Assembly (NCBI GenBank): GCA_963827585.1
Contig: CAWHCK010000047.1
Coordinates: 1 to 64,000, forward strand
DNA: 64,000 nucleotides
Reading direction: 5' to 3'
Source: VAZQ01 sp963827585
GTDB lineage: Bacteria; Pseudomonadota; Alphaproteobacteria; Rhizobiales; Xanthobacteraceae
Below, piece after piece: positions 7,653 through 16,180 of this stretch; the first letter of the stretch is position 1; every line of letters starts with the position of its first letter. The notes under the pieces were generated by a model. It saw only the letters and a program-made list of their open reading frames with translations, had not been told where the DNA came from and searched no databases. The position numbers and the translations under genes were made by a program.

Positions 7653-7872
7653 ATGATCCGCAAGACGATTTTCGCTGTCGCCACCGTCGCCGCCATCGGC
7701 GCTACCGCGCTCATCCCGACCGAAGCTTCCGCCGGCGGCGGGGGCAAGGGTGGTGGCCATCATAAGCCACTGGGGCCATGGCCACTGGGGCCGCGGCTTC
7801 GGCATCGTGGTGATCGGACCCAGCTGCTGGCGGTGGATCCCAGGCCTTGGGAAGGTGTACGTCTGTTACTAA
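7653..7872 (+). pseudogene. Frameshifted Gly/His-rich secreted small protein
   Basis: An AAGGAG precedes the ATG. The first 37 residues are a signal peptide (MIRKTIFAVATVAAIGATAL ... ASA) and a GGGGKGGGHH segment. Then, near 7764, the sense frame moves by +1 and reads HWGHGHWGRGFGIVVIGPSCWRWIPGLGKVYVCY and a stop at 7870-7872. Small secreted proteins with exactly this Gly/His, CWRW, VYVCY ending are common in Bradyrhizobium relatives. Corrected, the product is 72 residues. Either a real inactivating insertion or a sequence error; given the other indels in this window, the latter is quite possible. Confidence 0.6.
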
Positions 7873-8122
7873 TCGACCGCTGTAGACTTGATTTGGCAGA
7901 ACGCGCTCACCTGGTGGGCGCGTTTTTCTTTCGCGTCAGCCAACGCAATCGCCGCGCCTGCGCTCCTGTGAGGCGCAGGGGCCGCGTCCAATAGGCATGA
8001 ACGCTTCCTCACCTAGCGCGTTGAACGGAAGACCCCGAAGGATCTCCAGTGGACTTCTTCGGGCAGAACCCCGCCAAGGCTCAAAGCGGGGGTTTGCTTT
8101 TGCCGAGCAAGGAGAGTTTTTC

Positions 8123-8317
8123 GTGGACTGGCAGATCGTAGAACGCCACGGCCTCTGGTGGGCCTTCAGGGACGAACATCCGCCCGACGAGGCATTCAAG
8201 ACCCACGGCCGCCCAACCAACTCAGCCAACGAGAGGGCGGCCGAGGCCGCGGCAATCGCGCAGTTCAACCTGGATGACGAGCAGAGGAAGCGCCTGGTGG
8301 TGCGGGAGCGGGATTAG
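8123..8317 (+). CDS. Small hypothetical protein
   Basis: Starting at the GTG 8123 (AAGGAGAG seven bases upstream) the product is 64 residues: VDWQIVERHGLWWAFRD, a proline-rich turn, then an Ala-rich helix and a charged C-terminus. A longer frame from 7997 exists but its extra residues look random and lack a ribosome binding site. No family recognised. Confidence 0.5.
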   Translation: MDWQIVERHGLWWAFRDEHPPDEAFKTHGRPTNSANERAAEAAAIAQFNLDDEQRKRLVVRERD

Positions 8318-8321
8318 TCGC

Positions 8322-8399
8322 ATGTACTTGAGGCCCCCGAAGCCGCCGCCCCCGAGGCCGCCGAAGCCGCCACCGCCACCGCCGATGGATACGGCGTGA
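8322..8399 (+). CDS. Possible proline-rich microprotein (25 aa)
   Basis: An ATG four bases after the previous stop opens a 25-codon frame made mainly of Pro, Lys and Arg, built from CCG/CCC repeats. A weak GGGAG lies upstream. It may be a translated microprotein or only a low-complexity tract; there is no independent support. Confidence 0.2.
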   Translation: MYLRPPKPPPPRPPKPPPPPPMDTA

Positions 8400-9230
8400 C
8401 CAGTGAGCCCGCTACCCGGAACCCCTTGGTTATCATCGTCCTACACGGGTTACTGGACGCCCGCCTTCGAGCGCGTGGAGGAATTGGCAGTCGCGTTCGA
8501 CTACCGAATGAAGAAATATATTGACTACGACACGCATCTGGCGTATTGAGTCGCACATCCCGCTCGATGAGGGGCGTCTCCGGAGACGATCCTGATGGCG
8601 GAGCGGGATGTGGCGTCGACCGCGGCTCGTAACCGCGGACACGAGACGCCCGGGGCCGCGGCCGGGCAGGATTAGCCCGGCAGCGTGGAGCCTTCGCACC
8701 GGAGCCGGCGGCAACGCCGGCGACGGAAGCGGACCCTGGGCCGACAACGCCACGGTGGAGCGCCGAGAGGCGGCCTCCCGGTTGCGCGGGAGGGCCCACG
8801 CCTCGCAAGCGTGGCGTCGCGCCTTACCAGCGCGACTTATTCAAGGCTGGCGCCTGTCGGCGCTCCGCCATCCCCTCGCGGGGGTGGCAACAAGACGAAG
8901 GATACCCGGGGCGCCGCAAGCGCCGCGGGAGCGGGAACTGCGGTTCGAAAAGAATTGCGGTTCCAAGAATTCGAAGAGTGGTGTCGGGGCACATCCGGCA
9001 CCGGGCTGTTTGACATTGTGAATAGGGGTAGCGCGACGCTCCCGGAGACCCTCGGTCCCGGGCCGGCGCAGCATTGGTAGCTCGTACCTGCAGCGTCCTG
9101 TTCTTTTCCCTGTTGTTTACAGGAAAAACAGGCACCGGCTACCGCGGCGCCGATCGAAGCCGCGGAAGCGGCACGGGAACTTGGCTGCGAGCTTGAACGT
9201 TCATATGCATCAACCATCGAGGGTCATGCC
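8400..9230. other. Gene-free, GC-rich, highly structured region
   Basis: No convincing gene in 830 bases. A short frame ending at 8550 (TGYWTPAFERVEELAVAF) looks like the tail of a lost gene. From 8575 there are many short self-complementary segments: a perfect 14-base palindrome at 8575-8588 (CGTCTCCGGAGACG), CCGGGGCCGCGGCCGGGC near 8650, and GCCGGCGGCAACGCCGGC near 8705. The stop-free frames across it are rich in Arg/Gly and look non-coding. It may be a dispersed element or a structured RNA; I cannot decide. Confidence 0.4.
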
Positions 9231-9512
9231 ATGCGTCCATTTGCAATGACTTGTGCCGCCCTCGTGCTCATCGCCGGGTGGGGTATTGCCGCTGCGCAGA
9301 ACAATCCCGATCGATCATCGCGACCGCCCAGGGATGCCCCTCAGACCACGGGGCAAGACGATGCCCGAGACGACGCCCGCAGGCAGGCGCCCATTGGGCA
9401 TCGGCAACCGACGCCCAAAGATTTGCCGCCGGGGCTCGATCAGAACCTGGGAAAGCGAAGTCTCGAAGACGAAGAACTCGACAGAAAGATGCAAATCTGT
9501 CGCGGCTGCTAG
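9231..9512 (+). CDS. Small secreted protein with C-terminal CRGC
   Basis: The 93-residue precursor has a clear signal peptide (MRPFAMTCAALVLIAGWGIAAAQ, cleavage after about 22). The mature part is hydrophilic, Asp/Arg/Pro-rich, and ends with a conserved-looking tail KRSLEDEELDRKMQICRGC. I recall similar short periplasmic proteins of unknown function in Bradyrhizobium relatives. The paired cysteines at the very end could form a disulphide or bind a ligand. No operon partner. Confidence 0.6.
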   Translation: MRPFAMTCAALVLIAGWGIAAAQNNPDRSSRPPRDAPQTTGQDDARDDARRQAPIGHRQPTPKDLPPGLDQNLGKRSLEDEELDRKMQICRGC

Positions 9513-9697
9513 GCTGCGGTCGCACTTGGTCGTTGCGCCGCCGGACCCGTGGGTAGGGTGGGCAAAATCGCTTGCTGAGGAACGGCAATTCACTCCGCGA
9601 TTTTACCCACGCGCAACAGGTGCGGATGATGGAGACCGGCGCGAGCAGGGCCGTTAGAGCGCATCCCGTTGTGCTCGACGCAGAACAGTTGCCGCGC

Positions 9698-9895
9698 GCT
9701 CCTACCCTCCCCCTTGTGGGGAGGCATAGGCGGCCTTCGGCCGCCGTTCTTGGCGCTAAGAACGCCGATGCGAAGCATCGGCTTTGCGCCGAAGCGAAGC
9801 TGAGGCGGGCGGGGTGGGGGTCGTCGTTGTTGCGCGAGTCGCGTCCGTCAACAACGACCCCCACCCCCAACCCCTCCCCACAAGGGGGAGGGGAG
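9698..9895. repeat. Long imperfect inverted repeat between convergent genes
   Basis: Outer arms GCTCCTACCCTCCCCCTTGT and its complement near 9872-9895 enclose inner arms GGTGGGGGTCGT and ACGACCCCCACC. The elements TAGGCGGCCTTCGGCCGCC and CGATGCGAAGCATCG form further hairpins inside. It sits between the end of the secreted protein gene and the end of the minus-strand gene at 9941, so it could also act as a bidirectional terminator. Its form is that of dispersed rhizobial intergenic palindromes. Confidence 0.65.
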
Positions 9896-9940
9896 CACAC
9901 CGAGTGCGCGGCACGTGCGTCGAGCCCAACGGGACAGGCG

Positions 9941-11776
9941 TTAGAGCGTGCACGACCTCGTATGTTTCATGTGCTCGAGGGTCCGGGGAACGATCACGCA
10001 GTCGTGGTGACCGCCGTTGCTTGGCCAGATGCCGACCAGCTCGTCGGTCTCGGCATCGATGAAGGCAATGCCGCTCGAGAGCCGTTGAAAGCCGCTGAAC
10101 ACGCCGACCACGTATTTGCCGTCATAGGTGATCGCCAGCGTCTGCATGTCCGGCCCGATGCCCTGGATTTCCTTCTTGATCTTCCAGGTATTGGTGTCGA
10201 CGACCATGACGCCGCTGGTGGCCGGGGAAGGGTGCAGGATCGAAAGATAGAGCTTGGAGCTGTCCATGGAGAACACCATGTGGAACGGGTTCGGATATCG
10301 GCCGCGCCACAGGGGATCCTCCACGTGCGCTATTTTTTTCCAATTGCGCGGATCGGGATCGCTTAAATCGAAGATCGAGCAGTTGTTCTCGCGCAGATTG
10401 TTCATCATGCACAGGAACCGGCCGTCGGGGGAGAAGCCGACCTCGTGGCCGGGCGAGAAGATCTTGTCGAACGTCACCTCCCAATGGTCGTCGTCGATCT
10501 TCTTGATCGGGTATTGGTTCGGCGCGTCCTTGTTGAACTGGAGGAAGGCCACCGGCTCGAAATTCTTTTCGGCATCGAGGATCACCTGGCCGCCGCACAA
10601 CCTGACGACGGTGGAGGCCCAGCGGCCGCTCGGGTGCCAGATGGTGCCGTCGGCGCCGGAAAGACCGTGGATGTCGTCGCCGGGGATCGTCCCTTCCTCG
10701 ACGAACAACTCGCCCATGGGCACCATTTCCCACTCGATCTTCTGACCCTTGGTGCCGAGATAATCGTACTTGCCGGTCTTCGGATCGGGATAGATCCTGG
10801 AAATCTTGAGCACGCCGCCCTTTTGCCAACCCTCGGCCAGGTTGCGGACGTTGGGGACCCAGTCGTATTTGAGCGCGGCGATCACTTTCGAGGTTCGCCG
10901 GTCGAAGCACGCCGCGATGTCCTTCTGGCCGTCGGTGACGAAATAGCGCTCGGCGGTCTTGGGATCGATGGTGACGTGGACGCCGAGCCCGAGGCCCGTC
11001 GTCTCCGCAACGTTTTCCATCACCTCCATTTGGGCGCCGTCATAGCGCACGCGGTAGATGTTGAACCCTTCAGCCGGCGTCTCGATGCTGGTCGGGATGC
11101 CGTAGATCAGGGCATTCTTGCCGCCCTGGGTGCTGTTGATCCATTCGAATCCCTTCGCCGGGTCGGCGCTCGGGAAGGCGCACAGGTGATGGGAGATCGG
11201 GTTGTAGTCGCCGTAATTCCAATAGGAAATCCAGGCGAGCGCCCGGCCGGTATTGAGGTTGACGGCGTAGGTGCCGCCGCTGAGCTTGGTCGGCATCAGC
11301 AGCACCCAGTCCCCGAAACGTCGGCCGCCCATATCCGCCTGCGGATTGATGAATTCGCGCTCGATGGGATGGCGCTGGGGTTCGGTATAGGTCGCCCCGG
11401 CGTGCCGCAGTCCGTGGTCGGGGATGCTCTCTCCGCTGAGCATGGGATAGCCCAGCGTGACGGCCTCGCCGACCACCGCGGTGCCCGCCGCCCATGTCAG
11501 GATGCTGCGCCGGTTGAATTTTGAAGGCGGCTTTTGCGAGGGGTCGGCTGGCCGCAGCTTTTCCTGCTGGTCGCGTGCGCTCTTTTCCTCGAGATATTCC
11601 GAAAACTCCGCGTTGTCCTGCTGGGTGACCTCCGCCTTGCGCTTGAGATACCGCTGTTCGGGAGTAAGCGAGGCGTCCGGCGTAGTCTTCGCTTCGCTCC
11701 CAACGTCCAGCTTCATGCTTGGAAGGTGTACATCCTCGTCGGCCTCTTTCAGTTTCGGCTTGCGCGCGTCAGACAT
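9941..11776 (-). CDS. NosZ-like beta-propeller, possibly thiocyanate-dehydrogenase-like, copper protein
   Basis: The 611-residue product has a hydrophilic N-terminus of about 85 residues, then a twin-arginine signal (Arg89-Arg90 in FNRRSILTWAAG) and a beta-propeller body with repeated SPDGRFL/DGKYV strands. Histidine-bearing segments resemble the copper-binding loops of nitrous oxide reductase and of the related thiocyanate dehydrogenases: ISHHLCAF, DDIHGLSG, SPGHEVGFSPDG, NPFHMVFS and GGHHDCVIVP. The C-terminal cupredoxin domain of NosZ is missing, which favours the thiocyanate-dehydrogenase-like group. Export would be by Tat, to the periplasm. It is last in a minus-strand run with an ABC ATPase and an FtsX permease, as copper-centre maturation genes often are. 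Substrate unproven. Confidence 0.6.
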   Translation of the reverse strand: MSDARKPKLKEADEDVHLPSMKLDVGSEAKTTPDASLTPEQRYLKRKAEVTQQDNAEFSEYLEEKSARDQQEKLRPADPSQKPPSKFNRRSILTWAAGTAVVGEAVTLGYPMLSGESIPDHGLRHAGATYTEPQRHPIEREFINPQADMGGRRFGDWVLLMPTKLSGGTYAVNLNTGRALAWISYWNYGDYNPISHHLCAFPSADPAKGFEWINSTQGGKNALIYGIPTSIETPAEGFNIYRVRYDGAQMEVMENVAETTGLGLGVHVTIDPKTAERYFVTDGQKDIAACFDRRTSKVIAALKYDWVPNVRNLAEGWQKGGVLKISRIYPDPKTGKYDYLGTKGQKIEWEMVPMGELFVEEGTIPGDDIHGLSGADGTIWHPSGRWASTVVRLCGGQVILDAEKNFEPVAFLQFNKDAPNQYPIKKIDDDHWEVTFDKIFSPGHEVGFSPDGRFLCMMNNLRENNCSIFDLSDPDPRNWKKIAHVEDPLWRGRYPNPFHMVFSMDSSKLYLSILHPSPATSGVMVVDTNTWKIKKEIQGIGPDMQTLAITYDGKYVVGVFSGFQRLSSGIAFIDAETDELVGIWPSNGGHHDCVIVPRTLEHMKHTRSCTL

Positions 11777-11878
11777 GAACCAGCTCCTCCACTTCAGGTG
11801 TGCGGCGACCCATCATTACATGACTATGTCACTCGGGCGAGACAGTCTGCCTTCGCCAATCTTGGAACGGCCAGAACG

Positions 11879-13273
11879 TCAGTGCGGGGGCATTGGGATC
11901 CAGACCGGCGGCTTGCCCGAGAACCGCATGCGCCTCAACACCACCTCGTCGGCGACGTCGAACGGCTTGAGGTACACGTAGTAATTGTCTTTGCGTTCGA
12001 ACACGTCGTCCTTCGGCATGCTGCTCGGGCTGACCAGCATGGTCCCGGAGAAGCGGACGTGCATGTAATTGGGAAGCAGCTGCGCGAAGTCCTTGACCCG
12101 CGCGTCGAACAGATAGCGGTAGGTCTGCTTGCCCTCGATCCCGCGCACGCCGCCGGCGCTTTCGTCGGTCGGCGTCATGGGCACTTCCTGCCACACCGTC
12201 TTGACCTGCACATAGGCGCGCATGTCCGGCGCCATGACGTAGATCGGCCGGTCGCTGCCGACATTCTGCAGATAGGTCGTCAACTCGTAGCGCCCGTCAC
12301 CGAGGTCCGTCACCGACTGGACGTCGCCGCGCAGACCGTTGAGCGCCAGGTGCTGCAAGGCCGCGATCCGGGCCGCACGCTCCCGCATCCGCAAGTCCTG
12401 ATATTTCTCGACGCCGAAGTCGGCGAGCAGGATCAGGCCCAGGATCACGGCGCCCGCCATCAGGAACGCCTGCACTCCCGGCCAGAGCGTTCCGCCCAGG
12501 TGGATGGGCGCGAGCGCCGCGGTCGGCACCGCCGGCTCGGGACGAACCTTGACCGGCCCGAAGCGCCGCTGGCGCTTCCCTTCGGCCACGGCCGGCGGCA
12601 GCCCTCTCTGCGCCAGTACGCCCTGGCGCATCTCGTAGGCTCGCTGCGCGCGGCTGGCGAGCTCGAGATTGTGGGTGACGAGGACGAAGCCGAAGGCTTC
12701 CGTGCGCTGCAATTCACCGAGAAGGTCGAGGATGTCGGTTTCGGTATCCTCGTCGAGGTCGCTCGTCGGCTCGTCGGCGAGCAGCAGCGGCGGCGAATTG
12801 ATGAGGGCGCGCGCAATGGCGATCCGGCGCTGCTCGCCGCCCGACATGCTGCCGGGATAGGCCTCGGCGCGGTCCGCCAGGCCGACACGCCCGAGCAGAT
12901 CGTATGCGCGTGCATAGGCGTCCTCGCCATGCATGGTGCGGCCGAGCAGCGCCGGAACCGCGACGTTGTCGACGGCGGTCAGGTTCGACAGCAGGCTCGG
13001 GAACTGGAAGATGAAGCCGACATGGCGCGAGCGGAATGCCGCCAGCTCGGTTTCCGAAAGCGCCCAGACCTCGGTGCCGTCGAGCAGCAGCTTGCCTTGG
13101 GTCGGCGGCGTCAAGGCGCCGAGCATGGCCATCAGGGTCGACTTGCCCGATCCGGACCGGCCGACGATCGACACGAATTCACCGACCCGCACGTCGAGGC
13201 TGGCCTCGCGCACGGCCTCGTAGCCGGGAGCCGCACCGTAGCGCCTGGTCAGCGACTGCGCCGACAGAATCAC
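11879..13273 (-). CDS. ABC ATPase (LolD/MacB type) fused to TM-anchored extracytoplasmic domain
   Basis: The 464-residue product has a complete nucleotide-binding domain: Walker A GRSGSGKST (38-46), Q-loop FQFPSLL, signature MSGGEQRR (143-150), Walker B LLLADEPT and H-loop His201. It belongs to the LolD/MacB group that works with FtsX permeases. After a linker, one membrane segment (about 262-286) leads to a 175-residue domain outside the cytoplasm, which is unusual for this group. The GTG at 13273 is chosen because it follows the FtsX stop by one base, with GGAAGGG upstream; an ATG at 13303 is possible. Likely partner of the permease upstream and of the NosZ-like protein downstream. Confidence 0.8.
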   Translation of the reverse strand: MILSAQSLTRRYGAAPGYEAVREASLDVRVGEFVSIVGRSGSGKSTLMAMLGALTPPTQGKLLLDGTEVWALSETELAAFRSRHVGFIFQFPSLLSNLTAVDNVAVPALLGRTMHGEDAYARAYDLLGRVGLADRAEAYPGSMSGGEQRRIAIARALINSPPLLLADEPTSDLDEDTETDILDLLGELQRTEAFGFVLVTHNLELASRAQRAYEMRQGVLAQRGLPPAVAEGKRQRRFGPVKVRPEPAVPTAALAPIHLGGTLWPGVQAFLMAGAVILGLILLADFGVEKYQDLRMRERAARIAALQHLALNGLRGDVQSVTDLGDGRYELTTYLQNVGSDRPIYVMAPDMRAYVQVKTVWQEVPMTPTDESAGGVRGIEGKQTYRYLFDARVKDFAQLLPNYMHVRFSGTMLVSPSSMPKDDVFERKDNYYVYLKPFDVADEVVLRRMRFSGKPPVWIPMPPH

Positions 13274-13274
13274 G

Positions 13275-14561
13275 TCAGCGCCCTTCCGTCTGAATGAGGG
13301 CATAGGGCGCCATTCGGCGCACGCGCCACGCCGGCAGGAAGGCGCCGGCGAGGCCGAGGATGGCCGAGAGCACGATCGCCAGAGCAGCACCGAATTGCAG
13401 GACCGGGAGCGGCGGCCAGGAGAATGGGACGCCGAGCAGGCCGAAATAGAAACCGAGCGAGCGGGCGAACAGCAGCAGCACGGCCACCCCGAAGCCGAGA
13501 CCGGCGAGGCCGCCCAGGCCTGTGATGATGGCGGCTTCCGTCAGAATGATCGTCATCACCTGATTGGGGTTTGCCCCCATCGCCCGCAGCAGGCCGACTT
13601 CGCGATAGCGTTCCTGCACGATCGCCGAAAACAGCAGCGACACCAGGATGAGCAACGCGACGAGCTGAAACGCGGTGAATGCGGCAATGCCGATCAGGAG
13701 CGTGCTCAGGGCCTGGCGCGAGGAGGTGAGCACGGTGTTGCCCTCGACGATCTTGACGTCGGCAAGCTGAGCGAGGCCGAACTTGACCTCTTCCGCCTTG
13801 GCGCCGGGCGAGAGTTGCAACAGGAAGGCCGAAACGCGATCGAGCGGCAGGTCGGGCGAGCACATGTCGGCGTGGCTCATGCCGCCGGCCTGCGCATCCT
13901 CCGCTTTCGTCGAGGCCGGCGGCTTGCCGGCGGCTCGTGCGTCCGAGGTGCGGCAGAACGAAACCAGTGCGGCCAGCGCGTCGAAGCTCAGGAAATAGGA
14001 CTCGTCGAACGGACCGACGCCGGTCTTCGCGAGCCGGCCGTAGATGCGCATCGGCATCCCGCAGACGCTGACCGTTGCGCCGAGCCGGGCGGCGAGACCG
14101 CCGCCGGCGATCAGGCCCTCGACCGGTCCCGGCTGGCGCTCTGCGAGCCAGGTGAGGACCGAAAAGTCGCGGGCGGGATCGAATGCGATCAGGTTGGCGG
14201 CACCCCCCTCGACCAGCGTCGGGACGATGCGCTGCGGCGCGACCTGGGCGACGCCGGGAATAGCGGCAATTCGCTGCGCGAGGTCGGCAGCCAAGGTCTC
14301 GTCCGTCGGCTGCACGGTCAGCAGGCTGGCGGTGATATTCACCAGCGTCGCGCGCGGGACGACGACCAGGTCGGCGCCCATGCGCGAGAAGCTCGTTGTC
14401 ATGCCGTCGCGCAACGCCCAGCCGGCGACGAAGCTGGCGAACGCGATGCCGACCCCGAGCATCACGGCGACCCCGAGGAAGATCGCCCGCAGCCGCCGGC
14501 GACCGACGTTCTGCGCCGCCAGCCGCATCAGCAACCAACGATCATGCCGCCGTCGCACCAT
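13275..14561 (-). CDS. FtsX/MacB-family ABC permease
   Basis: The 428-residue protein has the FtsX layout: N-terminal basic stretch, one membrane segment (about 27-48), a large periplasmic domain (about 50-285), and three more membrane segments, with the typical QERYREVGLLRAMGA motif before the second one. The C-terminus PAWRVRRMAPYALIQTEGR is also typical. Such permeases transmit ATP-driven movement to periplasmic partners or extract lipoproteins, without classic transport. It couples with the ATPase that starts one base after its stop. It may serve assembly or quality control of the NosZ-like exported protein (inference from context). Confidence 0.8.
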   Translation of the reverse strand: MVRRRHDRWLLMRLAAQNVGRRRLRAIFLGVAVMLGVGIAFASFVAGWALRDGMTTSFSRMGADLVVVPRATLVNITASLLTVQPTDETLAADLAQRIAAIPGVAQVAPQRIVPTLVEGGAANLIAFDPARDFSVLTWLAERQPGPVEGLIAGGGLAARLGATVSVCGMPMRIYGRLAKTGVGPFDESYFLSFDALAALVSFCRTSDARAAGKPPASTKAEDAQAGGMSHADMCSPDLPLDRVSAFLLQLSPGAKAEEVKFGLAQLADVKIVEGNTVLTSSRQALSTLLIGIAAFTAFQLVALLILVSLLFSAIVQERYREVGLLRAMGANPNQVMTIILTEAAIITGLGGLAGLGFGVAVLLLFARSLGFYFGLLGVPFSWPPLPVLQFGAALAIVLSAILGLAGAFLPAWRVRRMAPYALIQTEGR

Positions 14562-14585
14562 CCCACTCCTCGGAAGGAACCCGAC

Positions 14586-15254
14586 CTATTCTCCGAGGAG
14601 AACGCCCCTGGCCTCGTTGATCTTCGTGACGAGATAATGCGAACCGCCGCGTTCGGGATCGACTTTCTGCTCGAGGCGGCGGTGCGCTTCCCTGATCTCC
14701 TGCGCCGTCGCCGTCGGATCGAGCCCAAGAACATCGAGCGCCTCCTCCATCGACATGCGCAGGCGCCCGTTTCCATTTCCTTTCATCGCTCCGCTCGCGA
14801 GGTGCGTGTCGATCGGCTTGTGCTCGATCTGCAGCCCGCCTTGCGCGAGATAGGCCTGCAACACGGCGATGGACTGCCGCACCAGTTCCGGATCCGCCGG
14901 AGTGCGCGCCGGCGCGCCGTTGTGGGCTGCGAAGCCGGCGCCGAGATCCGGGGCACCGGGAGGAAAGCCGCTGCGCATGGCGTTGAAGGGACCAAACAGC
15001 ACGCGCCAGCGCGGCGCCGCCTGCACGAATACCGGCAGCATGAAGGCCGCGAGCATCATCGCGGATGTCCAGCGGCCGGTCGCCGTGAGCCATACCAGAA
15101 GCCCCAGCGCGAGCGCCGCGAAGGCGACCAGCGCCCAGCGTCCCGCGTTGAGGATTGCCCTGGGATCGGCATTGAGGATCCAGCCGCCCATTTTGATCGC
15201 GGACACGAACAAGGAAAGCGCAAGCGTGGCGTAGACCAGGACCGTCAAATCCAT
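14586..15254 (-). CDS. Membrane protein with degenerate J-domain
   Basis: The 222-residue product has two or three N-terminal membrane segments (1-20, 37-58, 66-80), a linker, and a C-terminal J-like domain from residue 167: MSMEEALDVLGLDPTAT, then EIREAHRRLEQKVDPERGGSHYLVTKINEA. This is the Tim14/DjlA-like arrangement, but the invariant HPD that stimulates DnaK is replaced by DPE (199-201). It may therefore bind partners without activating Hsp70, as Tim16 does. First gene of the 15254-9941 run, 24 bases before the FtsX permease. Confidence 0.65.
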   Translation of the reverse strand: MDLTVLVYATLALSLFVSAIKMGGWILNADPRAILNAGRWALVAFAALALGLLVWLTATGRWTSAMMLAAFMLPVFVQAAPRWRVLFGPFNAMRSGFPPGAPDLGAGFAAHNGAPARTPADPELVRQSIAVLQAYLAQGGLQIEHKPIDTHLASGAMKGNGNGRLRMSMEEALDVLGLDPTATAQEIREAHRRLEQKVDPERGGSHYLVTKINEARGVLLGE

Positions 15255-15357
15255 TCCAGATCGTCCCCTCGCGCCGTCCGTGCATTCCCGTCGCTGGTCC
15301 GGCTCCGGCCAAGCCGCCGTACGACGACAGCGACACAGCGCCGAGGCTAGCGATATG

Positions 15358-15636
15358 CTAGCGATACTTGGCCCGGCCAGCCCGGCTCGCGGTGGCAGGT
15401 CCTCGCTCCCCGTACCACAGATACCACGGGTTCTGCACGCACGAAGCCCCGGTGCCGGGGCCCGCCGTCATCATGCATTGCTCGAATGAGGTGAAGGAGC
15501 AGTTTCTGCCGCCACCCCTGCCCGAATACTGCGCGCACCAGGGACGATAGGTTTCGGCGGTGCTCGGCACGATGTCGATCACGGTCGTAGCGCCCAAGAC
15601 GAGCAGGGTCACAGCAGTGCTACGGATCATTGTCAT
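15358..15636 (-). CDS. DUF3551 small secreted protein, copy 1 of 3
   Basis: The 92-residue precursor has a signal peptide (MTMIRSTAVTLLVLGATTV ... STA) and the DUF3551 pattern: YRPWCAQYSG, CSFTSFEQCMM, AGPGTGASCVQNPWYLWYG. Four cysteines are conserved in the family, which is abundant in Bradyrhizobium and relatives. Function unknown. AAGGAGATCAGCT precedes the ATG at 15636, which I prefer to an upstream extension of random composition. Two paralogs follow upstream in the same orientation. Confidence 0.8.
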   Translation of the reverse strand: MTMIRSTAVTLLVLGATTVIDIVPSTAETYRPWCAQYSGRGGGRNCSFTSFEQCMMTAGPGTGASCVQNPWYLWYGERGPATASRAGRAKYR

Positions 15637-15776
15637 AGCTGATCTCCTTGGCCTTTCGGCTGCCCGCATCTTCAGTATGTCAGAATATCGTGCGCGCCGG
15701 TTCAATGCCGGCCGCTCGTACCCGCATCGGCGCACCGACGACTGCCGGTCTCAGACCGGCAGCGCAGCGCAGGACA

Positions 15777-16064
15777 CTAGCGATATCTTGCCCGGCGACC
15801 CTGACTCGTCGTGCCCGGTCCCGGGCTTCCCGGCCCGTACGCCAGGTACCACGGATTCTGCACGCACGAGCCGCCGGTGCCCGGGCCTCCCGTCATCATG
15901 CACTGTTCGAATGAGGTGAAGGAGCAGTTCGTGGCGCCGTCTCTTGACCCTTGGTACACCACACACCAGGGACGATAGATCTCGGCGGCGCTCGGACGCA
16001 CATCGATTGCGGTGAGCGAGCCCAAGGCGAGCAGGGTCACAGCAGCGGTACGGATCGTTGTCAT
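15777..16064 (-). CDS. DUF3551 small secreted protein, copy 2 of 3
   Basis: The 95-residue precursor shows a signal peptide, then YRPWCVVYQGSRDGATNCSFTSFEQCMMTGGPGTGGSCVQNPWYLAYG and a basic tail. It has the same four cysteines as its neighbours, with a 3-residue insertion before the second. The leader contains a duplicated GGAGATTAGC. The arrangement of three similar genes with similar leaders indicates local tandem duplication. Confidence 0.8.
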   Translation of the reverse strand: MTTIRTAAVTLLALGSLTAIDVRPSAAEIYRPWCVVYQGSRDGATNCSFTSFEQCMMTGGPGTGGSCVQNPWYLAYGPGSPGPGTTSQGRRARYR

Positions 16065-16180
16065 GGCTAATCTCCGCTAATCTCCTTGGCCTTCCGGCTG
16101 CACGCATCCTCGGTATGTCGGAATACCCGGCGCGCCGGTTCACTGCCGGGACGTTTGACCACAGATCAGCGGCGCAGATC

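Noticed and set aside
13395..15350. 651-codon plus-strand open frame
   Set aside because: Antisense to the FtsX and J-like genes; composition dominated by Arg, Gln, Glu and Asp, no known fold.
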